Assembly (NCBI GenBank): GCA_019775845.1
Contig: JADQAV010000063.1
Location: 81,463-145,462, forward strand
Source of the DNA: Myrmaecium sp. VS I D KN 1
Lineage: Eukaryota; Ascomycota; Dothideomycetes; Valsariales; Valsariaceae
Direction of reading: 5' to 3'
DNA length: 64,000 nucleotides
Shown: in pieces, positions 10,344-20,342 of the stretch
Position numbering within the stretch: position 1 is the stretch's first letter
How the letters are laid out: each line of letters begins with the position of its first letter
Translations under genes and position numbers: made by a program
Notes under the pieces: model-generated
The model's input: only the letters and a program-made list of their open reading frames with translations
What the model was told of the DNA's origin: nothing
The model's database searches: none

Positions 10344-10650
10344 AGTACGAGGGCAGATGACGTTTCTATTGGGGGAGAGACGGAGCTCTGAGCTGTTCTC
10401 AGCAGGAAGACCGCACGTTGTGTACAGGAGGGGATAGAGGACTTGGCGCGGAGGTGCAATGAACATATCGACCCTGTCATGATGTTTTGGAAATGCACAT
10501 ATCGTATTGTAAGTTATCATTTCAAACCAAGTAAAATCTTCTCTTCAGATTCATTGTATCTATTCTCTCTGTTATCATCCATGTCGCACTTTCTTTACAA
10601 TCTCAAGAACCCAGAAAAAGCCAAACTCTAAGGCGGAAAATCAAACCCAC
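10344..10650. other. intergenic between convergent genes
   Basis: 307 nt of 3' flanking sequence. AT-richer than the flanking genes, consistent with 3' UTR and polyadenylation signals. No gene seen. Confidence 0.5.
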
Positions 10651-11355
10651 TCACCTCTCCCCCTCCGCCTCCCCCTCCAACCTCCTCACCTCCCCCTCCA
10701 AGACCCCCACCCACCACACCAACCACGCCAACTCCCCCACCCAGCCCATGCGCGCCAAAACCTCCCCCTCCCTGTCCCCCAACTCCCCCATCCACCCCAC
10801 CCCGCGCTCCAACCTCCCCACCTCCAACCTCTGCATGCGCAGCGCGCGCACCCGCCCCCCGACATCCATCTCATCCACATCCTCAAACGCGCTGCCATCC
10901 CGCCTGTCCGCCGCAGCTCCGGGGACAAGCCCGGGTACGCGGGAGAGCAGGCCGTGGAGATGGCGTTGACGGGTGGTTTGGTGGGTGTGGGTGCGGGTGA
11001 GGAGGGGGGTGAGGAGGTGGGTGGGGTGCGGGGACAGGGTGAGGAGGCGGGTTTCGAGGGTGCTGAGGTGCAGGCGGAGGGTGCTGGTTAGGTGGAGGTA
11101 GCGGGTTGTGTGGCTGGGGAGGGCGGGGACGGGGGGGTTTGGGGGGTGGGTGGCGGGGTTCTCATCCTGCTCGGTGGGATCTTGGGGGGTGGTGGGGTTC
11201 TGGGGGGTGGTGGGATACTGCGGGGACGTGAGATCCTTTGGGGTGAGCTCCTGGAGGGGAGAATCCTGTAGGGGGGAATCCTGTAGGGGGGAATCCTGTA
11301 GGGGGGAGTCCTGTAGGGGGGAGTCCTGTAGGGGGGAACTCTGTGGGGTAGACAT
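10651..11355 (-). CDS. SPLQD-repeat protein with helical C-terminal half
   Basis: 234 residues from an ATG in strong context (CCACCATG) at 11355. Near the N-terminus there are six tandem copies of a five-residue unit (S-P-L-Q-D, the last S-P-L-Q-E), followed by degenerate T/S-P-Q repeats (PTTPQNPTTPQDP). Residues ~100-234 are predicted helical: a Leu/Thr/His-rich segment (TLRLHLSTLETRLLTL), then a strongly Gly/Glu/Arg/Trp-rich amphipathic stretch. No signal peptide, no obvious transmembrane segment. The frame also extends upstream of 11355, but that part is His/Pro-rich leader sequence. A TATA-like element lies ~230 nt upstream. Family and function not recognised. Confidence 0.6.
   Translation of the reverse strand: MSTPQSSPLQDSPLQDSPLQDSPLQDSPLQDSPLQELTPKDLTSPQYPTTPQNPTTPQDPTEQDENPATHPPNPPVPALPSHTTRYLHLTSTLRLHLSTLETRLLTLSPHPTHLLTPLLTRTHTHQTTRQRHLHGLLSRVPGLVPGAAADRRDGSAFEDVDEMDVGGRVRALRMQRLEVGRLERGVGWMGELGDREGEVLARMGWVGELAWLVWWVGVLEGEVRRLEGEAEGER
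11252..11341. repeat. 15-bp tandem repeat, ~6 copies, within coding sequence
   Basis: The unit on the + strand is GAATCCTGTAGGGGG with one G/A variant (GAGTCC...). It is exactly five codons long and encodes the SPLQD repeats, so copy-number change keeps the frame. It is not a CRISPR array: no spacers. Confidence 0.9.
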
Positions 11356-12948
11356 GGTGGTTAGTCCCGGGTGGGAATGTGGTGAGGATGGAGGTGCTGC
11401 TTGTGCTGCTTGTGCTGGTGGTGGTGGTGGTGACGTGGGTGTGAGAGGCAGTGGGGGAGGTTGATAAGCAGACTCCAGGAGATGATGGTGATGGTGATGG
11501 TAGTTGCGCTGAGAAGCATGGAGTGCCTGGCTGGTTGGGTCTGAAGGTGATGTGGTGGTGGAATGGAGAAGGCGAGGCGGCTTTTTATAGGTAGGTAGGA
11601 TGGATGGAGAGAGGTGACGAGGGTGGTGTTCACAATGTTGAGGTTGTAAATAATGCGAGAGCATCTTCTAAGTGGTGAGTACTACGTGAAACAATGTGCA
11701 CTCCTTTCCTCTGTTCTTGCGCGCTGTTCTGCTGCGACGGAGCAGAACTTCCACAGTACCGAAGGGTTTGCTCGAGACATTGTTCTTCGGATGTTGGCTG
11801 AAAACAACGACTCCGAAGCATTTCGCAAAAAAACGCAATTGACCAAATCGAGTGCAACCTTTCTGGTGTCTTTGGTCTTGACATTCACTAGGTACCGGAT
11901 GTCGTTCAGTTGCACCTGATCCGCCCAGAAGCTAACTCAATACGCAGTCTCAAGGACTCCCTATAGCAGGATTCTGTAAGGCGGCAACGAACCAATAGCA
12001 AAGTCGCATATCCTTACAAAGGCAAGGAACAACGGACAAGGCTGAGCCACACAGCGTGCAGCAACATGGGATCAACCGTCCTGCGGTGCTCCAGCTCGAG
12101 CGTACAGGGGCGAAGCCGTTCGCAGGCTCTTCGTCCAGACAGATGTCAGGCGCATGTTGCTCCGCATGAAAGTGACATGTCGTGAGGCGCTCTGGTTCAT
12201 GCAAGCGTCGCTGCGAGACCGTTAGCCGGATGCAGTGCTCGATTTCGCAGACTTTGGCAGCGGGAGTGCCGAGTGAGGTTTGAGGTCGGTAGGTTGATCG
12301 TCTCGCTCTGGTTTCGTATATGCGATTATGGAAAGTGCACCGCATCGTGGAAGCAAACGAACACTTTCCTCCAATGAAACTTCCAGCGCCTATTGACGGT
12401 ATCTGCGTCTCCAGACGACAAGTTGGGTGTTGTATCAGAGAATACTCGTAGAGAAGTCTTGCTGTTTCCTTTGCGCTTCGCAGCATGATCGCGTCTTCGA
12501 CGGCAGTCACAAGTGGGAGGAGCGAGGGAGCGCCGGGCATCAAGGTACCTTACCAGACCGACCTTACTTCGAGTCTTAAGTACCATCGACCTCCAGGTGC
12601 GACGACTCGAACAACCGCTTCGCCGACGGTTCCTTCGATGCACTGCACTCCCAATAACCTCACACAGGTGTAGCGACGCCGACGGGAGGCTGCAGACAGT
12701 ATTCTTCCTGCTCCAGCTGACCTCCAACCCATCGACGTCTCACCGCTCGTATCCCCCGAGCCCACGGTTCAAAAAGGGTTACCTGCCCGCTCCCGACGGC
12801 CTGTTCCCGCTATCTCTCTTCTCTTTCCTCTACTACGTCTCCTTCCCTAAACTCCTCTTTCGTCAGAGGTGTGCTTCTCCTTTCTCATTTCCATAGCGTC
12901 AGTGGATGCGATTCACTCTCTTTACTTCCGACCGTCTATCATTTCATC
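11356..12948. other. long intergenic region between divergent genes
   Basis: 1.6 kb between the SPLQD gene (-) and the zinc transporter gene (+). One minus-strand frame at 11950-12543 (197 codons) is open but has no recognisable motif. The stretch 12700-12948 is C/T-rich like a transcript leader. A zinc-responsive promoter would be expected here, but I could not point to a binding site with confidence. Confidence 0.45.
11581..11589 (-). promoter_or_regulatory. TATA-like element for the 10651-11355 gene
   Basis: TATAAAAAG on the minus strand, ~230 nt upstream of the chosen ATG. Sequence match only. Confidence 0.35.
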
Positions 12949-14764
12949 ATGCGCGTTACGCTTTCAACCGTCGCAGTCGTCGTTGCCGTTGCACCCCTCG
13001 TGGTATGGGCCCAGATGACGGCCGATCCGTCCGTCACATCCGTCTCGGAGTGCCACGTGCAAGGAACGGCACAATCTTGTCTGGTTAAAGCGGACGAGCA
13101 TCATGCCGTCATTGCGAACACTCCCGCGGGAACGATCCCAACTGCGTATAGTAGCTGCCACGGCCATGGTACCGAGATCGACTGTAACGCTGCTTTCAGC
13201 CATGCCGTTCAGGTTAGCGAGGAAGAGCGGGACCAGGACCAGGAAGCCGGGGTCGGGATTGTACAGACCTCGATTCAGATAATTACATCTGCGTCGCAAT
13301 GCCACATGCACGGCGATGCACAGCTCTGCATGACGGTTTCCCGCGATCACCAAGCTTGCGTAACAGCCACCTCCAGAGAGGCCTTCGCGACCGCTCCCAG
13401 CTGCCACAACGCCGTTAATGGGATCATCTGTGAAGCGGTGGATGACAATAAACAAGAGATTGTGGTGGAGAATATAAAAGAAGAATTTGTTCAAGAGGAT
13501 GGCATTGCGCAAGGCGGCGGGGAAGATAGTCGCCATTCATTCACGGAACTCAGGTGAGTTGCGCTCCTTCGCCCATTCTGACCGTTTCTAACAATTAGTA
13601 GACGTCGCACCGACACCGACAGGGCTGGATCGGCGGGGTCCTGCGACCGTGTCAAGGACGAATACAACATCAGCCTGCGCGTCGGCCTGATATTCGTGAT
13701 CCTCGCCACCGGCGCAGTTGGTGTTTTCTTACCCATCTTCGTCAGCCAATTCACCCGCGTCCGCAGTAATCTCGCACTCGTGCTGTTCAAACAATTCGGT
13801 ACTGGTGTGATCATTGCCACTGCATTTGTCCATGTAAGTCGACGTGTTGATTTCGGCGCTTCCTGCCACTTGAAAGCCCTCAAATTGCTTTTGAACCATG
13901 GATTCACGCTCACATGAACAGCTCTTCACAGATGCAGTCATGACATTCGACAACAAATGTCTCGGCACTCTCGATTTCGATGGTACCGCCGCCGCCATCC
14001 TCATGGCTGGACTCTTCCTCTCTTTCCTCGTTGACTATCTCGGCCGCCGCTTCCTACTCTGGCATGAACATCGCAACCGCCACCGTAATGTTCAGCCTGC
14101 CCTCGAATCCGGAGGTACCCCTGATAGCAAAGGCCGCACCCCCTCTCCGGCTACTATGGTATATAGCCACGGCCACGGCCACGCGCACGCGGCTCCTACA
14201 TTCTCCAAAACTACCCTAAGCGTGCTCGTCCTAGAAGCCGGGATCATCTTCCACAGCGTTATCATCGGGCTCACCCTCGTCGTGAGTGGCGACAACCAAG
14301 GCGGTTTCCTCACCCTTTTCACCGTGATCATCTTCCATCAAATGTTCGAAGGTCTCGCCCTCGGGTCGTGCATCGCCGCTCTGCCTACTCCTAACTCATC
14401 CTTCGACTCCTCCGACAGCGATTCCCCTGACGAGCTTAGCAGCATCAGGAAACCTGTCTCCCTCGTCCAGAAGTTATTGATGGCCACCGCGTTTGCCTTC
14501 ACAACACCCATCGGCATGGCCATTGGCATCGGCGTGGTTAAGCGTTTCAACGACAACAATCCCGCCACCATCGTGGCCATCGGAATGCTCGATGCGCTCT
14601 CCGCTGGCATCTTGGTCTGGGTCGGCGTGGTTGAGATGTGGGCGGCTGACTGGATGAGCGCGGATGGAGAGCTGGCGAATGCTGGTGTGCTCAAGACCTG
14701 TTGGGCGTTTGCGGCCATGCTGGCGGGAATGGCGTTGATGAGTTTGCTTGGAAAATGGGCTTGA
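12949..14764 (+). CDS. ZIP-family zinc transporter with extracellular Cys/His repeat domain
   Basis: Exons 12949-13553, 13599-13833 and 13922-14764 give 560 residues. Donors are GTGAGT and GTAAGT; the first intron has TTCTAAC and a TTAG acceptor. Residues 1-~22 form a signal peptide. Four repeats follow (SECHVQGTAQSC, SSCHGHGTEIDC, SQCHMHGDAQLC, PSCHNAVNGIIC), spaced ~35-45 residues: a likely zinc-binding ectodomain. Eight ZIP helices follow, with a His-rich cytoplasmic loop (HGHGHAH), the TM4 motif HSVIIG and the TM5 motif HQMFEGLALG, both transport-site histidine/glutamate motifs. Known fungal ZIP proteins import Zn(II) at the plasma membrane. The long N-terminal Cys/His extension recalls Aspergillus ZrfC, which works in alkaline, zinc-poor medium. 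That comparison is from memory of the family, not from a search. Confidence 0.92.
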
Positions 14765-15492
14765 ATGGCGGCTCAACTTGAGGTGGTCGGCATATAGACG
14801 GTGGTTGATGGGTATGCGCATCTCTCATGAATTCATGCTGCTTCTATGGTATTCTGGCTGGGCTGGTCACGGTCCATAGCTCTTGTAGACCTTCAATATC
14901 GATTTTTCGAAAACGTCTGTCCTGTTTGCTTTTTGTAGGCGTGGCCCGCGTGATGCGTGTAGCTGGGAGTTGGACATATAATGCTTCATATATTCCTTGC
15001 TACGTTGTGTCCGGTCAGATAGCTGAGGCATAAATAATCCAACACCTATCTGTATCATCGCATCAGCGGAGCGGCCACATAAAAGACCGCAGTCTTCCAT
15101 CTTTCGCCAAAGGCGAAATCAAGGCGGTGACGCTCTTCAAACCCCGCCTTGTTAGGGTTCTCAAGAGCAAATACCGACCGCCACGAAGCACCACCGGCCA
15201 ACCTTCCCTATCCGTTGTCAAAGCACACCGACTCACCGCTTCGTTTCCGTCTTACCACCAGCTTTCCGTGCTTTTGCTTTCCAAGCTTGCAGTTTCGTGT
15301 CCCGTCTTATCCCGCCCACTTTCTTTTCTCCCGTTCCTCTTCTTCTTCTCTCCTTCACCCTCCTACTTCATCCTCACTCGCTTAGACGTGACGAGCTTCG
15401 ACATACTTTGAGGTTACCATAGCCATACCCGCTTCCACCTCTATCAATCTCAAACCAAAATACAAGTCGTGACGATATCCAACCGAGCAACC
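14765..15492. other. intergenic
   Basis: 3' flank of the zinc transporter and leader of the 15493 gene. The right half is C/T-rich. No gene seen. Confidence 0.5.
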
Positions 15493-16242
15493 ATGAATCC
15501 CTCCACAGCCGACTCCCAAGCCCTCGTCAGCGAAATCCAAGCTCTCACGCGCGAGCTCACTCGTCTACACACTGAGAATATCGCCATGACGGCCACCCTT
15601 CACCAAACAAAAGACCACGCCCGCACCGCGCACACCGACACCGTGGCGGCCCTCTCCGCCGAGAACCAGACGCTGCGCACCCACAACGAGATCCTCCTCG
15701 CCGAGCTCGAGCGGCTGCAAGCCGCCCCCAACACCACCACCACCACCAACAACCACAACGACATCGCCCACGACAACGACCCCCGCCCCCTGCGCGCCCA
15801 CCTCGCCAAGCTCGTCGCGGACAACGCGAAGTTCCGGCAGCAGGCGCGCGCGGCGCAGGGCCAGGTGATGGCGGAGATCCAGCAGGCGGACGAGGTGGGC
15901 GCGTGGGCGACGCGGCAGGCGGACCGGGCGCGGGCGACGGCGCGCGACCGCGACGACTGCGTGGACGCGCTGCGCTTGCTGGTCGGCGCGTTTGAGGACT
16001 GGTTGGCGGACCGCGCGGACTCGCGCCGGGAGGCGGAGGTGAGGCGTAAGGTGGAGATGGTGAGGCGCTGGATTCGGGAGAGGGAGAAGCGGGATCGGGT
16101 GGTGGGGGAGGCGCAGGGGAGGGAGAGGGAGGAGGGGAAGGAGGGGAAGGGGGAGGGGAAGGGGAAGGGGAAGGGGAAGGGGAAGGGGAAGGGAAAGGAG
16201 GAGGGGAAGGGAAAGAAGAAGAAGGAGGTGAAGGTTAAGTAG
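15493..16242 (+). CDS. coiled-coil protein with Gly-Lys repeat tail
   Basis: 249 residues from the ATG at 15493 (AACCATGAA context). Residues ~8-80 form a heptad-patterned coiled coil (VSEIQALTRELTRLHTEN and on to HNEILLAELERLQ), interrupted by a Thr/Asn linker, then a second helical stretch (residues ~95-205) rich in Ala/Arg/Glu with repeated R-E-x-E/K. The last ~45 residues are almost only Gly, Lys and Glu, in GKGKGKG form, encoded by a G4A2 hexanucleotide repeat. No membrane segment. A structural or nucleic-acid-binding role could be imagined for the basic tail, but nothing identifies it. The basic repeat may vary in length between strains. Confidence 0.65.
   Translation: MNPSTADSQALVSEIQALTRELTRLHTENIAMTATLHQTKDHARTAHTDTVAALSAENQTLRTHNEILLAELERLQAAPNTTTTTNNHNDIAHDNDPRPLRAHLAKLVADNAKFRQQARAAQGQVMAEIQQADEVGAWATRQADRARATARDRDDCVDALRLLVGAFEDWLADRADSRREAEVRRKVEMVRRWIREREKRDRVVGEAQGREREEGKEGKGEGKGKGKGKGKGKGKEEGKGKKKKEVKVK
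16127..16220. repeat. GGGGAA-type purine tandem repeat
   Basis: Hexanucleotide (GGGGAA/GGGAAG) purine tract at the 3' end of the coiled-coil gene, encoding its Gly-Lys tail. Its reverse-complement type (a CTTCTC tract) lies ~430 bp downstream. Confidence 0.85.
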
Positions 16243-16847
16243 GAGGTTGTCAGTGATTGAGGGTGAGTTTTCCCTTTTCCTGCTTTCTTGCTTTGTTGGG
16301 AGCTGGAGGTGCTGATTGAATACCAATTACCTTAGACGGTGATAAAAGAGGAGATGACAGTGCGAAGGGAGATGAAGAAGGAGCATTTTGGGGTCCATCA
16401 CTTGATAATACAAGGCACTGGGGTTTTTCTAGTCATAAGGGGATTTACTAGAATGGATGCTTGACGGGGAGTGAGAATATTCAGACAGCTTGCTTTTCTT
16501 TTTCTTTCTTATCACTCGGCCTCTCTATTTTCTGCTTGATTGACTCTCTCAATCCCAGCTCTTCGACCATATAGGTCAATTCGATCATATAAGGAAGAGG
16601 ATATCTTGTGAGAGAGCAACGACTTCTCCTTCTCCTTCTCCTTCTCCTTCTCCTTCTCCTTCTCCTTCTCCTTCTCCTCTTCTCCTTCTCCTTCTTCTCC
16701 TCCTTCTACCCTCAGAGTATATCCGCCCTCATCAAGCTCCCGCTTACCCATCAAACCCTCTCCTCCCTCCCCATTCACCATCCCCATCCCCATCCCCTGC
16801 CCTCCTTCCCCTCCTCACGACCACCCAACTCCACATCCCAAAACACA
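16243..16847. other. intergenic between convergent genes
   Basis: Holds the CTTCTC pyrimidine tract listed separately, then a continuing C/T-rich stretch that merges with the G-rich end (coding strand) of the next gene. No further gene seen. Confidence 0.5.
16618..16700. repeat. CTTCTC hexanucleotide pyrimidine tract
   Basis: About 13 units of CTTCTC/TTCTCC with few interruptions on the + strand. Confidence 0.9.
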
Positions 16848-17339
16848 TCATCTCCCTCCTCCTTCTCCTTCTCCTCCTTCCCCTTGCCCTCCCCCTCCAC
16901 CTCCACCTCCCCCTCCCTCTCCTTTCCTTCGCACCCCCGTCGCTTCACCCACCACCCCCCCCGCCACGAAGCCGAGTAGCACACACGCCCCCAGCACCGC
17001 GGCGAGGACGATGAACAGCGTCGTTGTTGGCGCTGGTCCCACAGCGGAGCCGGCGCTGGTAGTGGGGGCAGGGGAGGGGGCGACGGTGATGGTCGTTGTT
17101 GATGTTGTGGTTGGAGTGCCCCCGGCGGGAGAGGGGGGGAGGTGGAAGGTTATGTATTCTTGCTTCTCGTTTGGAGGGCGGCTGGGGAGGGGGACGGTGT
17201 AGAAGATGCTTGGTGTTTGCATGGAGGGTGGAGCGCGGGGGTGGAGGGTTGCGTTGGTGAGGGCGGTTGATTCGGGAAGGAGGGTGGTTGTGGATGTGAG
17301 GGTGACCGTGAAGGTGCACGGTTGGTGTGAGAGAGCCAT
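16848..17339 (-). CDS. small single-pass membrane protein with Thr-rich ectodomain
   Basis: 163 residues, one exon, ATG at 17339. N-terminal ~100 residues are Thr/Pro/Ser-rich with alternating Val/Thr (CTFTVTLTSTTTLL and TTTSTTTITVAP), like the ectodomain of the 408 gene. One helix at ~106-128 (LFIVLAAVLGACVLLGFVAGG) is followed by a short basic patch (VRRKGEG) and a Gly/Glu-rich tail. No N-terminal signal peptide is evident, so the helix would act as a signal anchor. Function unknown. The C-terminal Gly run is encoded by a C-rich stretch of the + strand and the exact stop is less certain than the rest. Confidence 0.6.
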   Translation of the reverse strand: MALSHQPCTFTVTLTSTTTLLPESTALTNATLHPRAPPSMQTPSIFYTVPLPSRPPNEKQEYITFHLPPSPAGGTPTTTSTTTITVAPSPAPTTSAGSAVGPAPTTTLFIVLAAVLGACVLLGFVAGGVVGEATGVRRKGEGGGGGGGGGGQGEGGEGEGGGR

Positions 17340-17922
17340 TTTTTTGTCGGTTGCCTGATTTCTTTCCTGTGGGTTTGTGAGGTTGCGAGTGTGGGTTTTC
17401 TGGATGAGGTTTGGGTGTGAGTATGGTGCTTGTTCTTTCTGTTCTTCGTCTTCTTTTCGCTGGTTGTGTAAGTAGGTGGATGGGTGAGCAAGGTCAGGAA
17501 GGGATTCGTCTTCGTTATATGTCTACATATTCGCGTCTTCAATGTACGCTAAGGGGAGTCAAGGTGTCATTGTTAAACTGGCGGTGAGTGAGAGTACATT
17601 CGCTTCCTGCATTGTTGGCGGGCGCGGACAACCGTTTGGAATTCACAGAGTAGATCAGGGTGCTAAACAATGGAGTAAGGTTATCTGCGGTTTTGATCGC
17701 GGCTTTTATTTTCTCGAGCGTGTTACTTTACAATGCTAGCTATGGTATCGAGCGATATGCATATTGCATGTTCCTCGAAGGAAGGCTTGAGAGTTTAATT
17801 GTGTAAAGACCATAGCGACAAGGAGGAACGGTATCACTTCAGCCCATTTCACTTCACCGTGCAATCCCAGGGCTCTCCAATCCCAAATCAAAAGTTTCCA
17901 CGCAGCAAGGCCACTCATATCA
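17340..17922. other. intergenic between two minus-strand genes
   Basis: Promoter of the 17339 gene and 3' flank of the 17923-18447 gene. No gene, repeat or clear promoter element seen. Confidence 0.45.
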
Positions 17923-18447
17923 TCATGATCTAGCTCTCACAGTTCCCCACTGCCACACCATCATATCTTCCTCCTCCTCCTCCTCAACCTGCTCGCCCTC
18001 CGCCTCCCCACTCACCCTTCCAGTCCCACTCCCCTCCCCCCTCTCCACCTCCCCTCCCACCCGCCGCGGCGCACCCCCCAAACCCCCCCAAACCTCCTCC
18101 ACCCTCCACCCTCCCTCCTCCCCCTCCCTCTCCCCATCCACCCCCCCAGCCCTCACACCCACATCCAAATCCACCATCTCCACCGCTTGTCCCTCCCCCT
18201 CCCCACCAACCGCCCGCTCAACCATCGCCTCCTCCTCCCGCCTCCGGCGTCGCTGCCGCTTCAGCTGGCGCTGAGCCCGCAAGCTCAGGGTGCTGATGCT
18301 GATGAGCCAGCTGAGGACCATGGCGGCGGCGCAGGTGACGAAGAGGAGGGTGAGGAGGGGTGGGGGGACGTGGTGGGAGGGGATGGGGAGTGGGGTTAGG
18401 GGGTTTTTTGGGTGTGGGGTGGGGGTTGCGGTGGTGCTGGTTGACAT
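17923..18447 (-). CDS. small single-pass membrane protein with basic/acidic tail
   Basis: 174 residues, one exon, ATG at 18447. A short Thr/Pro-rich N-terminus (~30 residues) precedes one hydrophobic helix at ~31-55 (LLTLLFVTCAAAMVLSWLIS). It is followed by a strongly basic segment (RAQRQLKRQRRRRREEE) typical of a cytosol-facing stop-transfer region, then a Glu/Gly/Val-rich tail ending with a Glu run. Same architecture as its neighbours at 16848 and 19716, though the primary sequences do not look alike. Function unknown. Confidence 0.6.
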   Translation of the reverse strand: MSTSTTATPTPHPKNPLTPLPIPSHHVPPPLLTLLFVTCAAAMVLSWLISISTLSLRAQRQLKRQRRRRREEEAMVERAVGGEGEGQAVEMVDLDVGVRAGGVDGEREGEEGGWRVEEVWGGLGGAPRRVGGEVERGEGSGTGRVSGEAEGEQVEEEEEEDMMVWQWGTVRARS

Positions 18448-19715
18448 GATGTGAATTGTAGGTGAGTTTCGTTGGGATAGTTGGTGAAATTGGTCGTTTG
18501 GTTTTGACTCAGTCGATGAGCACGTGGAACGTCGGAAAGTGTGAATGTGCGTGGATGTAATAGCTGCAGAAGGCCGTCAGAGAAAAGGGTTGTGCGCGCA
18601 GTTTATGTCCACTTTTCTTTTTGTGTCGGGGGACTTTCCGCTTCCCGGTTCACTAAGTACTAAGTGTTTCGATTAGTTGGATGTAGCACGGTACAATAAT
18701 GCCTCTGGGAAAGAAGTGTTGTTACGATGTAAAGTGACAGAGGTGTGAAATGGACAGCGAAGGGGAGAAACGTTCTGACTGCATACCTGCACAAGAGTGT
18801 GTATGTATCGTCGGTACGATACAACGCTGTGACTTCCGTTTGTTGAGGCTGGCCGTGGGAGCTGACGACGTTTATCGACTGACGGATGAATGGATGAACA
18901 ACTGATGTCGAGCGAGAAGAAAAGTAGAGAAGAGATGATATTCTTTTTCCTTCCGTTGCGCTGCCAAAGCCGTCGTGTATCAGCACTGTGCTTGTATCGT
19001 TTGAAGCATGAAGTTCTGTCGTCGCTAGGTAGTCAACAGGGAGAGAGTTTCGTTGTGCAGTGAAAGTGAACGCGCTCACCGCCGGCTGAACTCAGCCGGG
19101 AGAACGTTGATCCAGATCTTAGAGGGACGGGACGGGATGATTACGGGTGTCGATGCGGATTCTTTAGTTGGGTTAAGTGCGGCCTGTATCTGTTGGTCGC
19201 GAGGCTGCGGAAGCGAGGCTGGCGGCGCGGAAGCAGTTCGCGTGTGCGGTGTGATATACTTTAGAAATTGATGAATAGGTGTGATGATGGGTATGTGACA
19301 ATGTTCACGTAGTAATGGCGTGAAATTAATGAAGTTAAGGATATTAGTTGTTAAAAAGACGGACAGAGCGGGAACAGAGCTAGGCTTGAGGCTTAGAGTA
19401 TGGATAAAGTAGCTTCTCTTCCGGAGAAGCATTATGTATTCTCCTTCTATATCTCCTAATAGATGGACCAGACCCCTTCATCTCCTCTTCGCTCTGAATG
19501 AGCATCTATATCGATCACGGACATAACTGAACGTAACACTAAGAAAGGCGAAAGTAGTATAGACAAGAAAGATAAAACCATGACTCAAGCAGCAGACCGT
19601 CCTCTGAAGTGATAGCAGCCAAAAAGAAGACGTTCATCTCAACGACCAACCTTTCGCTCCAGGAAAGAGATAAGAAAGAAACCACACTCAACTCCACATC
19701 CCCCTCCGTGCCTCC
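18448..19715. other. intergenic, 1.3 kb
   Basis: Contains the promoter of the 18447 gene. A minus-strand frame at 18660-19079 (139 codons) has no motif or bias to support it. The segment 19250-19610 is AT-rich. Confidence 0.45.
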
Positions 19716-20342
19716 TTACACCCTCCCCTCCAACCTCTCCAACGTCCTCCCCCGATGCGCCACCCGATCCCCCTCCGCCAACCCCACCAACATCCGCGGC
19801 TCCCGCGCATCCGGAAACCCCCTCAGGCGCCGGGTGCGCGGCGGATGCGGCGTCTGCATCTGCAACGGCGCCAGCTGCATCTGCATCTGCATGCGCTCCA
19901 CTTCATCCATCCGCGGCGGCAACAACGGCGTTTCCATCCTCGATGGAAGGGGTAAGGAGACGTGCTCCAGCCGCTGTGGTTCGATGGTTAAATCGACGGC
20001 TGCGATGGACGGGGAAGGAAGGGGGGGTAGCTTCTTTTGCTGGTACTGCTGCCTCGGCTGCTGCGCACCCGCCGCCGCCGCCGCGGCGTGTTCCTGAGCC
20101 CAGTTGCGATGGTGTTGCCCCCGGGCGTGAGGGGGGAGGAAGTCTAGCGGTACTCCGGGTGGTGAGCGATGGGAGAGGTGGGGTCGTGAAGGTTGGGTGG
20201 TTAGACGGCGGTGGCCAGCGCGGAGGAGGACGGCGAGGACGAGGAGGATGCCGATGATGGCGAAGAGGGTGCCGATGATGGTGCTGGTGGAGGGGTTACC
20301 GCCGCCGCTGCTGCTGCTGCGGGGGATGAGGAGAGGTGCCAT
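19716..20342 (-). CDS. small single-pass membrane protein
   Basis: 208 residues, one exon, ATG at 20342. The first 19 residues are Ser/Gly-rich (MAPLLIPRSSSSGGG). One helix follows at ~20-41 (STIIGTLFAIIGILLVLAVL), then RAGHRRL and a ~160-residue tail: Pro/Arg-rich, Ala/Gln-rich (AAAAAGAQQPRQQYQQKK), and a more ordered Leu/Pro/Met segment (RMETPLLPPRMDEVERMQ) ending with Arg-rich RTRRLRGF and VAHRGRTLERLEGRV. The dibasic LPPxMDE and RTLERLE pieces could be linear interaction motifs. Function unknown. Third of three such genes in tandem on the minus strand. Confidence 0.6.
   Translation of the reverse strand: MAPLLIPRSSSSGGGNPSTSTIIGTLFAIIGILLVLAVLLRAGHRRLTTQPSRPHLSHRSPPGVPLDFLPPHARGQHHRNWAQEHAAAAAAGAQQPRQQYQQKKLPPLPSPSIAAVDLTIEPQRLEHVSLPLPSRMETPLLPPRMDEVERMQMQMQLAPLQMQTPHPPRTRRLRGFPDAREPRMLVGLAEGDRVAHRGRTLERLEGRV

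Noticed and set aside
11252-11341. Short regular repeats as a CRISPR-like array
   Set aside because: Tandem units without spacers, in frame with a coding sequence, in a eukaryotic genome.
11950-12543. 197-codon minus-strand frame
   Set aside because: No recognisable motif, unusual Cys/Arg/Thr composition, no promoter or intron evidence. Could be real but unsupported.
18660-19079. 139-codon minus-strand frame
   Set aside because: Low-information sequence without homology-like motifs or good context.
16848-20342. Three neighbouring minus-strand membrane protein genes as recent tandem duplicates
   Set aside because: Architecture is shared, but I find no matching stretch of sequence between them, so duplication is not supported by eye.
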